The notes under the pieces were generated by a model. The model was not told the DNA's origin. It was given only the letters and a program-made list of their open reading frames with translations, and searched no databases. Position numbers and translations under genes: made by a program. A DNA stretch of 64,000 nt, taken from the NCBI GenBank assembly GCA_024752435.1, contig CP103030.1, positions 1,116,001 to 1,180,000 on the forward strand, in the 5' to 3' direction. Every line of letters starts with the position of its first letter. Position 1 is the stretch's first letter. Below are positions 26,563 to 39,074 of this stretch, piece after piece. This DNA is from Allantophomopsis cytisporea (taxonomy: Eukaryota > Ascomycota > Leotiomycetes > Phacidiales > Phacidiaceae).

Positions 26563-29157
26563 AACGGCACTTCTGTGGTTTGGTGTTGTAGCGGTGGTGC
26601 TGGGTAGCGTGCGCCGTTGTAGTTGTTGGACGGATTTAGCCGCTTTCTTCTCGCTTTATCGTCTGGGGGAAGGGGACTCGAGGGGTAACGAGTGAATGTG
26701 AGAGATGGAGCAGTGAAAAGAGACGAGTCAAGAATTCGAAACAAGTGAGCAAGGTACAGTAAGTAGTAGGTACGATCACTTTTGTTTTACTGAGGGGAGA
26801 AGAATAATTTTGGCCTGGCGAGCGAAATGGAAGGGTAGTAGTAGTACGTCGGAGAGGGGTCCATAAGCCAGGAGTGCATTGGATGCGGATTGATACAACG
26901 TAGTATTTTGTCACATCGGGGTCACTTGGTGATAATGATTAGATTTGGTCTGATTGGGGATAATGGGATTCACTTTGCTCTGAGCCCTGGTGGTTCTGTT
27001 CTACTTCACAGTCCCCTCTTGGTATTGTTTTGATCTGAGTTGGTTGGTTCACTTTCATCAAAGTGTTGGTGTTATCTACATAATGTACACAGCATTATCT
27101 AGATAGAATTAAAATGATAGGGTAGCATTCGGTAATGAGCATCACCACTTCTGATTTGAAGGATGCTGACGCTTTTGATGAGATGGTATTTTTTGGCGTT
27201 GGTGCTTTGTGTTGATGCTTCTGTAGTGTTGTCTTTTTTTCATCTGACTTCTGTGTATTACGCGCATGATGCCCTTTGAAAAGTGATTAATCTTACTAGA
27301 TGGGAACCTGGCAGGTGAGTTAGGTAAAGTACCTACATGCCAGGCCACATCTATAATGATTGCCTTTTTGTCTTTTATTCGAGCTTGACCTCCGTTTTAT
27401 GAGGAGATTTCTTGTTGTTTACTGCATTTGGGAAGTGATTGAAGAGTATTGTGAAGTTTTATGTGGTGTTTTCAGTCAGCTAACACTATTCTCAACTGGT
27501 GCGGAAAGGGAGGTGTCAAGTTCATGGGTAGTAAGCGTAGGGCAGCAACAGCACAGCAAGTAGCATTGAAAAGGTGACAAGAGCACAAGAAGAGGTCATT
27601 TGGCGATAACTGGCGATATCCGGGGCCCTTTGGAGGCATTTCTTGAGACGCGTAATGAATCAAACATAGTACGGAGTACATACATAAATAAAAATCCATC
27701 AGACGGCATCGCACACCGCTGCACTTCCACAACATAACTCTTGTCAGAACATTTGTACACGACATAAGTATAAATAGGGATCAATCATGCCTACATATGT
27801 ACTCAATTCCTACAGCTACCAAGCCTGACATGCATACACTGACATGTACTGCACCTACATAGAAAAATGCTATACATTAGACAAGGGTGTGAAAGATGCA
27901 TGGGGAAGGAAGGGAAAAATAATCGTTAAAATCTATACCTGGTTGACTTACATGTGAAAAGGGCTGAAAAGGGAAGGAATATCCTATCTATTAAACAAAA
28001 GAATATATATGGAAGATAATAATTTTTTGTTTCTTTATGGTATTGCAATCGCTTAGACATTCTTAAGGTCGCGATTATAGATAGGGCTATAAAAGGGATA
28101 AGCAAGCTTTAGTAAGGATTATCCTAGAAAGACCTACAACCCTTAAAGCGATCATAGAATAACGATCTAGATTTTACGATTGAATGAGAGCCGAGAGTAC
28201 AGGAATGCAAACATATATAAGGATAAACAATATCACAGTATTGCAATTTTACAACTATTGCAACAATACCCATGTATTTTGCAGATATGTTCTATCAATA
28301 TCATAAACATATACTCAGAATCATAATACATACATTTGTCGACAATATTGATAGCGTCATAAACAAAAATCTCCACCTCAATAAATACCAAAGCATGATA
28401 GTAGGGATACACTGTGTGTTAATATATGGAATTGGATGAGGCTCTGCAGCGTTGCGGCTCTTTCAGAGTCAGGTGATTGCAGTCTAGGAATCATGAAATC
28501 TGTATCTATGTGAACAGACTCGAAAAGGGCGTCGCAAGTAGCACAAATGACTCCAATAGAGAGCCGAATACAATGTTCTTCCTCTAATTGCAGTCCATTG
28601 CAGCAAGTTGATAGTTCTAAATACATAAATTGGTGAATAGCGAGTGCTCGGCAATCAAGAACACTGCACAGACGAAGATGTTGAGAGCTTACTGCTCTAC
28701 GAACACATTACATGTCGGAACATAAAAGTATACCAACCGGACAGCTTATAAAGGGCATACAAGCAGAGTATGAAGCCTGCAAGGTAGTTGAATTGGGACT
28801 GCTACGCTACATATATACTCGGAATTGAACTTGAATGATCGGAGTTGCATACTCGCTCCCACATCTCTCCGCGTTTATATACTGCAGGTATTAACTTTCA
28901 ACCTTTATAAAGTCTTAATGACTACATACCTAAATATTTTCGACAAAGACATAGCAGGAATTCTCATATACAACTCATATAAACCTTACCCAGTTAAACA
29001 CCCAATCCAAGCCACAAATCCATATCCCAACGACATGCACCAACCCATCAAGCTCCATGCCACAAACCCTCATCCCCAAATCATCATCCCAAGTCATCAT
29101 CCTACAAGCCATACACAATAACATCATACCAACCCACAGGAACACCCTCCCCCAAAT

Positions 29158-29190
29158 CCCCAATCCCAATCCCAATCCCAATCCCAATCC
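29158..29190. repeat. (CCCAAT)n array
   Basis: About five to six tandem copies of a hexamer. Confidence 0.85.
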
Positions 29191-29915
29191 ACAAAACCCT
29201 CACGCGCCCCATATCCACCACCCCCTCAAATCCTCCCCCCACCTGACAGCGGAGGGAACACCAAGCACCACGCACCAAGCACCAGTCTACAAGACGCTCC
29301 GCGCGCCGCGAGCCCGGCGTTTCAGACAGATTGTTCTGTTCAGCGCGGCATCACATGACGAGCGCTTCCACGACGGGTTCCACGACGTGTTCCACCGAAG
29401 GCCCCTCCAATGATTTCAGAGTGAGAACGGGGAGCTGTCGCTCTGGGAGGGATTGGAGGGTTGATAGATTGGGTGTTATGCGATGGGGAGTTGGGTTGTG
29501 GGAGAGGTTTTGTTTTGGGAGGGGATTGGAGGGATTGAAGGGATTGGAGGGGAGGGGATGGATTAGATGGGGTTTGCGATTGGGGTTAAAGTACTGTGAA
29601 TACGATGTACGATGTTTGGAGTGTGGGGGGCGGGATGGGTGGTGTAGCGAGGAGTGCCAGGTGTTGTTGGGCTGAGTGAAGGAAGTACCTATGTAAATAC
29701 GTATGAAGGATCCTGAGGTATTGTAAGGTACGTACCAGTGAGTGAGTGGTGTTGTGACTTTTGAATGCACCTGATGGAAACAAAGTGCTGATGAGAATAA
29801 GAAGCTCTGGTTTGCTTTGGTGCTCGTTGCGGTAAGTGCTCTGAGGGAGGTTCGTTAGTCAGGTACTGAGTTTGAGCGATGGATGCTTAGACGGGAGGAT
29901 TCGGTGGTAGGGTAG

Positions 29916-29953
29916 AGAAAGAGAGATAGAGATAGATAGAGAGAGAGAGAGAG
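29916..29953. repeat. GA/GATA-rich tract
   Basis: Mixed GAGA and GATA simple sequence. Confidence 0.8.
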
Positions 29954-30401
29954 CATCACGACTCAATTATATTCCCGAGTAGGCAATTCATAGCTCTACA
30001 CAGTCATATCATCATCTATTCTCGAGATGTGATGGAAATCATATGTGCGCATGAATACGAATTGGAGCTCAGATCATCAATGTGATGATTGGTATTCTAT
30101 ATACCTCATTCCGCACCACGACCATCTATCAGAAACGCATGTCAAGCCTTACGCAGCGAATATATCATGCGCGGTTTCAAGGCCTTCGATAGGGCTGGCA
30201 CTGTGACGTTCTCCTGGTCTTCATCACGAAGAAATATAACGAACGCCTCCCCGTTCCATGACAGGTTCGGGTTCAGAGTGATGAACACTACCTGCCCTTT
30301 AGATGTAGATATCCAGTTGGCTCCATTCATGGTCTTGTCTTCCATCTCGTGCACTACCGATGACCTCAATCTGCATGCATGTGCGGATACCGCCACGGCC
30401 A

Positions 30402-30431
30402 CAGGTCCAGGTCCAGGTCCAGGTCCAGCTC
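30402..30431. repeat. (CAGGTC)n array
   Basis: Four perfect copies and one degenerate copy of a hexamer. Confidence 0.85.
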
Positions 30432-30473
30432 CATCTATGGATATCCAGCGTCAGGGTTCTGTATGTAAGGTAC

Positions 30474-30512
30474 GAGGTGAGATGAGGTGAGGTGAGGTGA
30501 GGTGAGGTGAGT
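30474..30512. repeat. (GAGGT)n array
   Basis: A pentamer array of about six copies, 45 bp from the CAGGTC array. Confidence 0.85.
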
Positions 30513-31003
30513 GAAATGTGAGGTGAAGGATGCTGCAAATCATGGAGGGTGTCGCGTGTGGTGCGATGTGGGTGGGTGCGTGGTTTTGTTGGCTACGAGT
30601 GCTTGGGATGGGTTGTGTATGTACGTACACATAATACATCCATATCGGATCTGACTGGACGACTTGAGGGCTTGCGTGCAAGAGAGGGACGGGTATATAT
30701 GGGGTCAAGCTGGTCATGTTATTCTAGGGAAGATGGTGTTGGTTCTTTCTGTATGGATTCTTCATTCATCCACTTTACCCTATTCATGATGTTGTACAGG
30801 TTGACCCTTATGTCTGCATGTACTGCCGACTTCTCTCAAGGGTTATTTTTGGAACGTGCCGAAGCAATCACCACCAACAGAATACTAACCGGCAAGCTGC
30901 CGACATGTTGGAGTGAGATTCAATGCAGAGTACTTATGTATCTACGTACTTGTATGCGTACATATGTACCTAGATCAGAACAAAATGACTTCACGAAAGT
31001 AAT

Positions 31004-31026
31004 GTATATATATATATATATATATA
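31004..31026. repeat. (TA)n microsatellite
   Basis: About eleven TA dinucleotides. Confidence 0.9.
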
Positions 31027-31620
31027 CATACACACAAACTGTACAGATAATTATGAAAGGGCAAAAAGAGCAACTCTCAGATTCTCACTGCTGCGCTGTA
31101 CGCTCCATATGCACACCACAAACATTCAAGCTGGATAATCCATTATCCCTCCTCAACATTACACCTCATACGTACGACCATTCATCATCCATTATCATCC
31201 ATCAAATCAATCACTCGCCTCATTTCAATCCACCTCATCCGCTCCATCCAATTCAAATTTCAAATCCCACACTCCGCCATCCCAACCCCGTTAGCACCAA
31301 GCAAAAAACCCCCCATCTCTCCCCTCGCTCTCTTCTCCATGCGGTAAAGCGTGCCCGGTCCCCCTTCCTTGTTCGGCGGTCAATGAGCACACCAGAGCTC
31401 AATCACGAATAAACAAGGCAGCTCGCAAAGATCAAGAGTCCAAATACATACATACACTGACTTAGGTAGACACCCATTCTACCTACATACATGGATGTCT
31501 ATGCCTTTTGGATAGGGGGCGCTTGCGGCCCTGTGTTGATTTGTCCACTTCTATTGGATGTGGTAGAGTGTATTTATTTGTACGTAGTAAATACATAGAT
31601 ACATACATAAATACATACTC

Positions 31621-31658
31621 GTTCTTGTTCTTGTTCATGTTCATGTTCATGTTCATGT
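31621..31658. repeat. (GTTCAT)n array
   Basis: Two GTTCTT units followed by four GTTCAT units. Confidence 0.85.
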
Positions 31659-33440
31659 GCTTACACAAGGTACTTGTACCTTACGCAGGTACATATTTCG
31701 CCTAGGCATGATACCTAGTCTACCCCGTGCGGCCTCCAGCAAAGCATCAAAGGGTCTCGGTGGTCTTGGTGCTTCCTCGTTGCATAGATGCAGGCCTCGC
31801 ACTGTGGATGGATATACACACTGTACGAACTATTCCGCAAGGGTGGATGATGTGCGGAGGAAGTGTAGGACTGCGTATGCACCTTGAGTTTACTTGCTGT
31901 GTGTGTGTCTCTCTCTCTGCCTTTGCTCGTGCTCGTGCGCCTGCGCGGTTGTGCAAAGTTTGTCATGTACATACGTACTTTCCACTGGAAATAAGTTGTT
32001 GTGTGGTTGCGGGGATGAGTCGGGGGTGGGGGGCAGAGAGGGTGTGCTTTGCGCGAATGGACATTGCTTTTATCAAGACATTGCTATTGTTGATTTAGAT
32101 GGATGTTTGTACTCGGAATAGATATCAGAGATGATGTTGGAGGGATGGGGGTTTCTTTGGTCGCATCTGATCCGATCCGCTGGTGATCTGCTGGCTCCTT
32201 GAGACAGAGAGGGGATACGGGATGGTCGAACTGGAGTTTCTTAGTTAGCTGGCTGACGACCTAGCTACATTATTCTGTACGAAATGTGCAGCTTGTTAAA
32301 TATGAATGCAGATTTCTGAGGTTATTGGTGGTGCATAGAAGCTCTTGTTTATTCGCTTTGAGCGTATGTGATAGTTCCCATCCTCTTTTGTGTTTTCTTT
32401 CTTCCCTCGTCTCTCTTTCTTCTTTCTCCCTTTCAAGATTCAATGATAGTGGGTATGGTCATGCATAACCACGGCACAAAATGCAGGACTCCATAATCAC
32501 AATGATAATGAGCCGATCTATTACGAATACCACTCTCCACCTTGTTCACGATACACATCAAAGGCGGGAAGATGTTTTAGAAGGTAAAGTATTTGCTAGA
32601 ACCGGACAGAGTAGCGAGCACATGTACGTGGTATGGTAAGGTCGAGTAGATTAAATAAGAGTAAATGGGGGGTGGAAGCCAAAGTATGAAATCCAAATTG
32701 AAAGCTGTCTCATCAACAGCTCGTGCACACGCTTGCTTCTAGTGGTGACGTTTCTATTGTGTAACTATGGTACTCTACTCAATGGCATTCCATTGATATC
32801 TTCATTCGTTGCATTCGGGATGTTATGATGTGAGAGTAGTATGGATATAGTATAATATATATACATGTATATACAACATTGACTTATAAATATGATGCGG
32901 GAAGAACTGACGTCTATCTGCGTACCCGTTCATTTCAACGAACACACCTGGTAGCAGCAGCCTTCCAATGCGCAATCATATCCACGGCGTATATGTACTT
33001 TCGGTACGTCTCCATGTATGTATGTCCGTCTGATGGATGGCACGCCCAAACATAATAATAACCCCTTCCACCCCTACCGACTACTCTCTTCACTAATGCC
33101 AACCAAAAAGCACACCACTCTCACTCTTACTCTCACTTTCGATAACACTCTCACCCCAAAGAAGTCACAAGAAAGGCCAATCAGTCTAATGATTCGACCA
33201 GAGTAAAAGGAAGAGAAAGGAGGGAAATCGAGAAGAGAAAGAGAAGAGAAACGAAAATGTAAATGTAAATAGAAATGGAAAAAGAACCTTCACCAAATGT
33301 TGATACTATTACTACTTGGGGAAAGACTACTAATTCTCCACACCCCCCGTAAACAAAAGTCGCCTCATTACCTTAATTCACATCTATTGACGAATGAAAG
33401 AACCACGAAGGCACAACTAACTCCCTCTGACCTTTCAACC

Positions 33441-34940
33441 ACTCACCTTCTGTCAAATTTCCATTCTCAACTCTTCCTCTACCCTCCTCTACTCTCTTCT
33501 ACTCTCATCTTCCTTCTCCTTCTCCTCCTCATCCTCCTCCTCCTCTCCTTCACCTTCACCTCTTCCATCTCCTCCATCTTCACTCTCTTCCTAACTACCG
33601 ACCTATCATCTCTCTCCATCTCCCCTTCTCTTTATCTCATCCATCCCTTCTCTTTCCAAGAGAAAAGAAAGAAGAAAAAGAAAAAACAGAAAAGAAAAGA
33701 GCATTAAATCTTTCGCTTTAACCCATCAAATCATCTTTCAAATTACCTTACACATTCATTTCACTTCACAGATGCTCACGGTTCACTCTCATGCCCATTC
33801 CCCCCTTCTTCTTCCTCTTTCATAACCCCACTCCACCACCTCCACCCACCCCCCCAAAGAGAGAAGCCAACCAACAGCTAAAAGAGAAAAAACCCTTTCA
33901 ACACTCTTTTCATTCCATTCTAAGGAGCTTCATTCACTTACTCCATTCAATTTACTCCACCCACCACGCTCTCTACTCCACACTCACTTAACATACTATC
34001 CACTCATAAAAAAGAAAAGAAAACACTACTACCACCCAAGGACCTGATCCCAGCCTACTCTACTCTACTCTACTCTATTCTAATACTACGATATACTCCT
34101 CTGTTTACTTTTGAAAGAACTCCTTATTAACCAAAATACCACATCCCTACCTCTTTCGCTCCCCCAAAAAAGGGTTTCTGCCGGTTGTGCTTGCCTACCA
34201 GTATCACTACTACTACTCCTCCTCCTTCTAATCCACCACAGAAAAGGTTCCCCAGAAAAAGGCTCCTCTTCATTCGATTACATTACCATTTCGGCCCTTT
34301 CACAACATTATCCATTTGTCTCCTGGTCGACCATTTTGGGACAGGTCCAGAATTAAGTGAGAGAGAGAAAGAGAAGGGAAAGAAAAAACGAGAAGCTCAG
34401 GCTTCCACTGTCTCTTCACCGCCAAATACCCAAAAATATACTTTCCCCTTATTCATTCTTCAACCTTTGCATTCTATACAATTCACATTCACAACTTTTT
34501 CTTCTTACCTTTGGATACCCAATTGTGCTTGAAGACCAATCTATTCTACTTCCATCTCCCTGTTCATTCAAAGGAGCACAATTCACCAACGTCAGAACGC
34601 GCCGACGAGATTGATTTCTTTGAAGCTCCATGCCTTCGACTTTCGTATATACCTAATCGATTCGAAAATACCCCCCCCCCTCGTTGCATATATTTGCCAA
34701 ATTCTATCTACGGAATCCCAATTAATCGATTCACGACAGCTTCGTTCGAGATTCGCTACGATTTAAAGTACGAAAACCAATTTCAAAAAACACCCCCACA
34801 GCCCTTTAGAAACAACCGCGCATTTGCGTCCTTCTCGATACCCAGAAACTTCGTGCCTCTTAACCGGGCACCACTAATCCTTCAAAACGGCTGTACTATC
34901 TCTTTCACAGGACAACTTTGTCCAACCTCATCTACTCAGG
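33441..34940 (+). promoter_or_regulatory. CT-rich promoter and leader of the Nrd1-like gene
   Basis: The + strand is strongly pyrimidine-biased over more than 1 kb, with TCTT/TCCT blocks around 33470-33660 and 34000-34200. Such CT tracts are common in strong filamentous-fungal promoters near transcription starts. Several ATGs occur, for example 33791 opening a 66-codon frame, so upstream ORFs are likely if transcription begins this far out. The start site and any leader intron are unknown. Confidence 0.55.
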
Positions 34941-37457
34941 ATGCAGGAAACTTCATTGAATGGCCAGAATGGCCCAAATTCGACCACCGCCGGTAGATTC
35001 CCTGGCCATGCCTCGAAGCCGTCGAACAGCGATACGGGTTTCTCCCACGGCGCCTATAGCTCGAACCAGTTCGCAGGTTATGGTGACAGACATCCTCGAC
35101 GCGCAAACATTCCTTCGATCAACACACAAGCCATGAACCAACAGGGTCATGGCGCTACGAATGACATGACCCCAGGGACTGCATTCGATATGCAGTTCAC
35201 CCCATTGCTTCCATCCCAGCTTTTGCTGGGTTCCCCTTTCCAGCCAGGGACACCTGCGCAGTTCCAGAATTCTCAATTCCAGAACTTTGCCAACTTTCAA
35301 CAGCAGCAACAGCAGCAGCAACAACATGGCTTGGCCAGTCCGGTCCAGCCTTTGTCTCCGCAGCTCTACCAGTCTTTGGTCTCTCCTTCCGCATACGGTG
35401 CGCCTCAATACTACCCACAATCGCCAACGGGAGGCTTCGCGACAATGGGTAACCAGATGCAGCTCCAGCAGCCATCTTCGCCGGTTCACATGTCCCCAGG
35501 AATGGTTTCGGGAACTAGCAGGACGGTATACTTGGGAAACATCCCACCCGAGACATCTGCTGAGGAGATTTTGGGACATGTCCGTAGTGGTCAGATTGAG
35601 TCTGTTAGACTCTTGCCTGACAAGAATTGCGCTTTCATCTCCTTCTTGGACGGTAGCTCCGCCACTCATTTCCACTCTGATGCGATTTTGAAGAAGCTTT
35701 CCATCCGTGGCCAGGATATCAAGGTTGGTTGGGGAAAACCATCTCAGGTTCCAACTTCCGTGGCTCTTGCTGTGCAACAGTCAGGCGCCTCAAGAAATGT
35801 GTACTTGGGTAATCTGTCCGAGGATGTGACCGAGGATGAGCTTCGCGAGGATCTGGGCAAATTCGGCCCAATTGATACTATCAAGATTGTCCGTGAAAAG
35901 GCAATTGGATTTGTTCATTTCCTCTCCATTGGAAACGCCATCAAGGCCGTTTCTCAGCTTCCACAGGAGCAAAAGTGGCAATCTCCGCGCCGTGTATACT
36001 ACGGTAAGGATAGATGCGCCTACGTTTCCAAGACTCAGCAGCAAAACGCAGCTCAGTACCTTGGTATTGCTCCGGGTTATGCCCACGTCCTCAATGGGGC
36101 TGATCGCGATCTCATCTCCAACGCTCTTGCTCAACAATCAGTTGCTGCTGCTGCAGTAGCTACCACTGCTGGCGGCATTAACAACCTTGGAAACCGCACA
36201 GTCTACCTCGGAAACATCCACCCAGAGACAACGATTGAGGAGATCTGCAATGTTGTTCGCGGTGGTCTTCTCCATCACATCAGATACATTCCAGACAAGC
36301 ACATATGTTTCGTAACATTCATCGATCCAACTTCCGCGGCTTCTTTCTACGCTTTGTCTAACTTGCAAGGCCTTATGATTCACAACCGTCGTCTTAAAAT
36401 CGGCTGGGGTAAGCACTCTGGAGCTCTTCCGCCAGCCATTGCTCTTGCAGTCTCCGGGGGGGCATCCCGAAACGTCTATGTCGGCAACCTCGACGAGTCT
36501 TGGTCCGAGGAACGTCTGCGAACCGACTTCTCCGAGTACGGTGAAATTGAGTTGGTGAACACTCTTCGCGAGAAGAGCTGTGCTTTTGTTAACTTCACAA
36601 ATATCGCCAATGCCATCAAGGCCATCGAGGCTGTGAGAGGCAAGGAAGACTACCGCCGCTTCAAGGTGAACTTTGGAAAGGACCGCTGTGGAAACCCTCC
36701 CCGCCAAACCGGCCAGAACCAACAAGCTCAATCACCACGCAACGACGGTGTCAGCTCTCCTCCACCCAACAGTGGTGGTCTCCACGCTTCCGGCAATGGA
36801 TCCTCACCCACTGGCTCCGCAGCACCAGGAAGCAATGGTGGCGGTAGCAACAGCGGCAACTACACCTCAGGACCAACTCCCTCAACGATCCTCAACGCAG
36901 GCTCCAACAATCCGCTTACTATGTATCTGAACCAAGTCTCCCAACAGCAAGGACTCGGACAGAACGCAGATGCCTACTCCATCGCTATGCTCCAGCAGCA
37001 ACAGCAGCAAATCCTCGCCGCCCAGCAGGCATCCCTCTACACGGAACAGGACTCCTACCCGAGCCACTCCATGAGCCAGCACGGTGCCTCGCAATCCATC
37101 TCTAGCATGAACGGCTTCTCGCCGTCCAGCAACTCCCATGCTTCGTCCGGCTCTAACGGCAACTCGAACATGAACAGCAACGGCAACGGTAATGGCAACG
37201 GCTCCTCCGCCTCCATCATCGGAGGTCTCCTCGCGCCAGCCCGCTCCTCCCACTCCCGCGCCGTCAGTCTGCCGGCTTTCGCGGCTGAGGCTGCGTTCGA
37301 GGGTGGTTTGGGTGCTGGACTCAGTGGTCTCAACGGTAGTGCTGTTGGTGGTGGTCGAAGAGGCCATGCATACCAGTCTTCGTATGGTGGATTTGGTGGA
37401 TTGGGAGTCAGTGGATTGAGTATTCAGGAGGGCAGATGGGAGGGTGATGATAATTAG
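34941..37457 (+). CDS. nrd1: Four-RRM RNA-binding protein, Nrd1/Mrn1 type
   Basis: A single exon of 838 aa. Four RRMs are visible by their RNP2 starts: RTVYLGNIPPETS (about 193-265), RNVYLGNLSEDVT (about 284-360), RTVYLGNIHPETT (about 416-488) and RNVYVGNLDESWS (about 510-583). RRMs 1 and 3, and 2 and 4, are each most alike, consistent with duplication of an RRM pair; each pair ends in GWGK or GKDRC. The N-terminus contains a poly-Gln stretch, and the C-terminus is Gln/Ser/Asn/Gly-rich low complexity, the layout of fission-yeast Nrd1 (negative regulator of differentiation) and budding-yeast Mrn1. These bind mRNAs, often under stress. The symbol is by similarity. ATG 34941 begins the open frame just after a TCAG that might also be a leader-intron acceptor. 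Confidence 0.9.
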   Translation: MQETSLNGQNGPNSTTAGRFPGHASKPSNSDTGFSHGAYSSNQFAGYGDRHPRRANIPSINTQAMNQQGHGATNDMTPGTAFDMQFTPLLPSQLLLGSPFQPGTPAQFQNSQFQNFANFQQQQQQQQQHGLASPVQPLSPQLYQSLVSPSAYGAPQYYPQSPTGGFATMGNQMQLQQPSSPVHMSPGMVSGTSRTVYLGNIPPETSAEEILGHVRSGQIESVRLLPDKNCAFISFLDGSSATHFHSDAILKKLSIRGQDIKVGWGKPSQVPTSVALAVQQSGASRNVYLGNLSEDVTEDELREDLGKFGPIDTIKIVREKAIGFVHFLSIGNAIKAVSQLPQEQKWQSPRRVYYGKDRCAYVSKTQQQNAAQYLGIAPGYAHVLNGADRDLISNALAQQSVAAAAVATTAGGINNLGNRTVYLGNIHPETTIEEICNVVRGGLLHHIRYIPDKHICFVTFIDPTSAASFYALSNLQGLMIHNRRLKIGWGKHSGALPPAIALAVSGGASRNVYVGNLDESWSEERLRTDFSEYGEIELVNTLREKSCAFVNFTNIANAIKAIEAVRGKEDYRRFKVNFGKDRCGNPPRQTGQNQQAQSPRNDGVSSPPPNSGGLHASGNGSSPTGSAAPGSNGGGSNSGNYTSGPTPSTILNAGSNNPLTMYLNQVSQQQGLGQNADAYSIAMLQQQQQQILAAQQASLYTEQDSYPSHSMSQHGASQSISSMNGFSPSSNSHASSGSNGNSNMNSNGNGNGNGSSASIIGGLLAPARSSHSRAVSLPAFAAEAAFEGGLGAGLSGLNGSAVGGGRRGHAYQSSYGGFGGLGVSGLSIQEGRWEGDDN
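35298..35327 (+). repeat. CAG/CAA tract encoding poly-Gln
   Basis: A glutamine run near residue 120 of the Nrd1-like protein, mostly CAG and CAA codons. Confidence 0.85.
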
Positions 37458-39074
37458 ACTATTTGCTTTATCTTTTCTATTATTAGGGGAGAGAGAGCGT
37501 GGGGATGACCATGCTATGTTGTATTCTTTCTTGTGTTTTGTTTGAGGCATGTTCGTTTTGGCGATGTCAGCTATTTTTGAATTTGAAGGGAGGCAATATA
37601 TGTGTGAATGGTTGAGTTTGGTCGGCAACCCCCCTTCTCCCCTTTCTTCTACCATCTTATTCTATTTTGGGCTTTTCTTCTTCTTCTTCTTCCTCTTAAC
37701 TTCCCCCCAATTTTTCGTGAATGTGTCGATGACTATCGTACTGCATTGGGTGGGGAGGATGGATGTGTATGTCTTGTGTCTTTTTTTAATTTTATTTTTT
37801 CTGCGCTGCGCTGCAAATGTTGAGATACTTGGAGAAGAGGGGCGGCCGTGGTCTGGGCGGAGAGCGGATATGTGATGCGATGAGCGAGAATAGGCATACT
37901 ATGCATATTGTAATGAACTGATTCCGACAATTCCTTTTCAGCTCCCGTTTTACTTTGTCTTTTTTCTTTCTTGTATCTTTCTTGATTTATGTGTTTGTGT
38001 TTGCGTTTGTTGCTTCGTTGCATGTTTGATGTGGATTCTGTGTGTGCGAGATGAGATATGAGGGGACATCAGATGAGAAGGAGACTGGATGTGGGTTTGG
38101 ATGAAGCTTTGATACCATTTGTGTGTATTTATTGTATTTGTATATGTTTTTAGGTGGTACTTTTGGTGGAGGGGTAGATTATGGGGTGGACTGCGACCGG
38201 GAGCGAGAGCAGTCGTGTGTGGTGTGGTGTGGTGTTGTGTAATTCATAATGTAATGATGAGTCTTTTTGCAGCGTGCAATGTTAATGGCATATATAGTAA
38301 ATTCTGATCAGCGATCAGCGATCAGCGATCAGCGATTAGTGATGGTGTATGGTGACTTGCTAGGAGAGAGGAATTGCAAAGTGAAGAGGGAAGAGAAGTC
38401 GCGTATAAGACGGATGAGAAAGTGAGATATGAAATATGAGATAGGTATCAAGTGTCCATGCTATCAACCAAGTCCCCCTCAGCAGTGCATTCAACTAAAG
38501 TATGGCAGCAACAAGCTTCCTTAGAACACACAAGCACACATGAGCTTGGCGATAGGTCGAATACAGGCATGGTAATGTAGTGAAACCCCTACCATCCCCA
38601 CCAGCAGTATACATTTTAGTGTACGCAGTGGTTATGGAGATGAAATCCGTTCCCGAGAAACATGAAATTTCGCTAACAATGCTCGAGATCTATTGGGGAA
38701 GGCAAGAATATAAATAACTATCTACAGGTCAGGTTCAGAGCGTCAAGAGGCTGCACAACGTTTGGGAACGCCTCATGGGTGCAGGCTCTTGCCTTTACAG
38801 TCTGAAGCAAGAAAAATTGTAGTTGCCATCGTTAAGAACTTCGTCATCGCTGACAGCAAGCATGATGAGGACCCGGCTGATGTCGGTGAGATGAGTGACT
38901 TCAAATGATGCCTATATTGAGATTTGGTTCATGGGATATCATGTGATATATCTCTGTCATGATGATTCAAGACATCTTACTCATGAAAAAAATAAATTCG
39001 TGTAATAAGCTACAAGCAAAAGCAAGATCCCACCAAAACACCTTGCTCCGTTAAATGCTATCTACCAAACCCTA
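37458..39074. other. Convergent intergenic region
   Basis: The region lies between the 3' ends of the Nrd1-like (+) and ligase (-) genes and probably includes long 3' UTRs. It contains a GATCAGC array and T-rich strings but no gene that I can support. Confidence 0.4.
38306..38339. repeat. (GATCAGC)4 heptamer array
   Basis: Four perfect tandem copies and a degenerate fifth. Confidence 0.9.

Larger units (their letters stand above)
26381..33440. other. Gene-poor region with many microsatellites
   Basis: The divergent genes cdc42 and the Nrd1-like gene are 8.5 kb apart, and this is the cdc42-proximal part. No ORF has convincing coding character apart from a small one at 28378-28626 (see findings). 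Simple repeats are frequent and are listed separately. It may hold promoters, long leaders or non-coding transcripts, but I cannot show any. Confidence 0.45.

Noticed and set aside
38306..38339. Possible CRISPR-like or iteron array
   Set aside because: Contiguous 7-nt copies without spacers in a eukaryotic intergenic region; simple tandem repeat.
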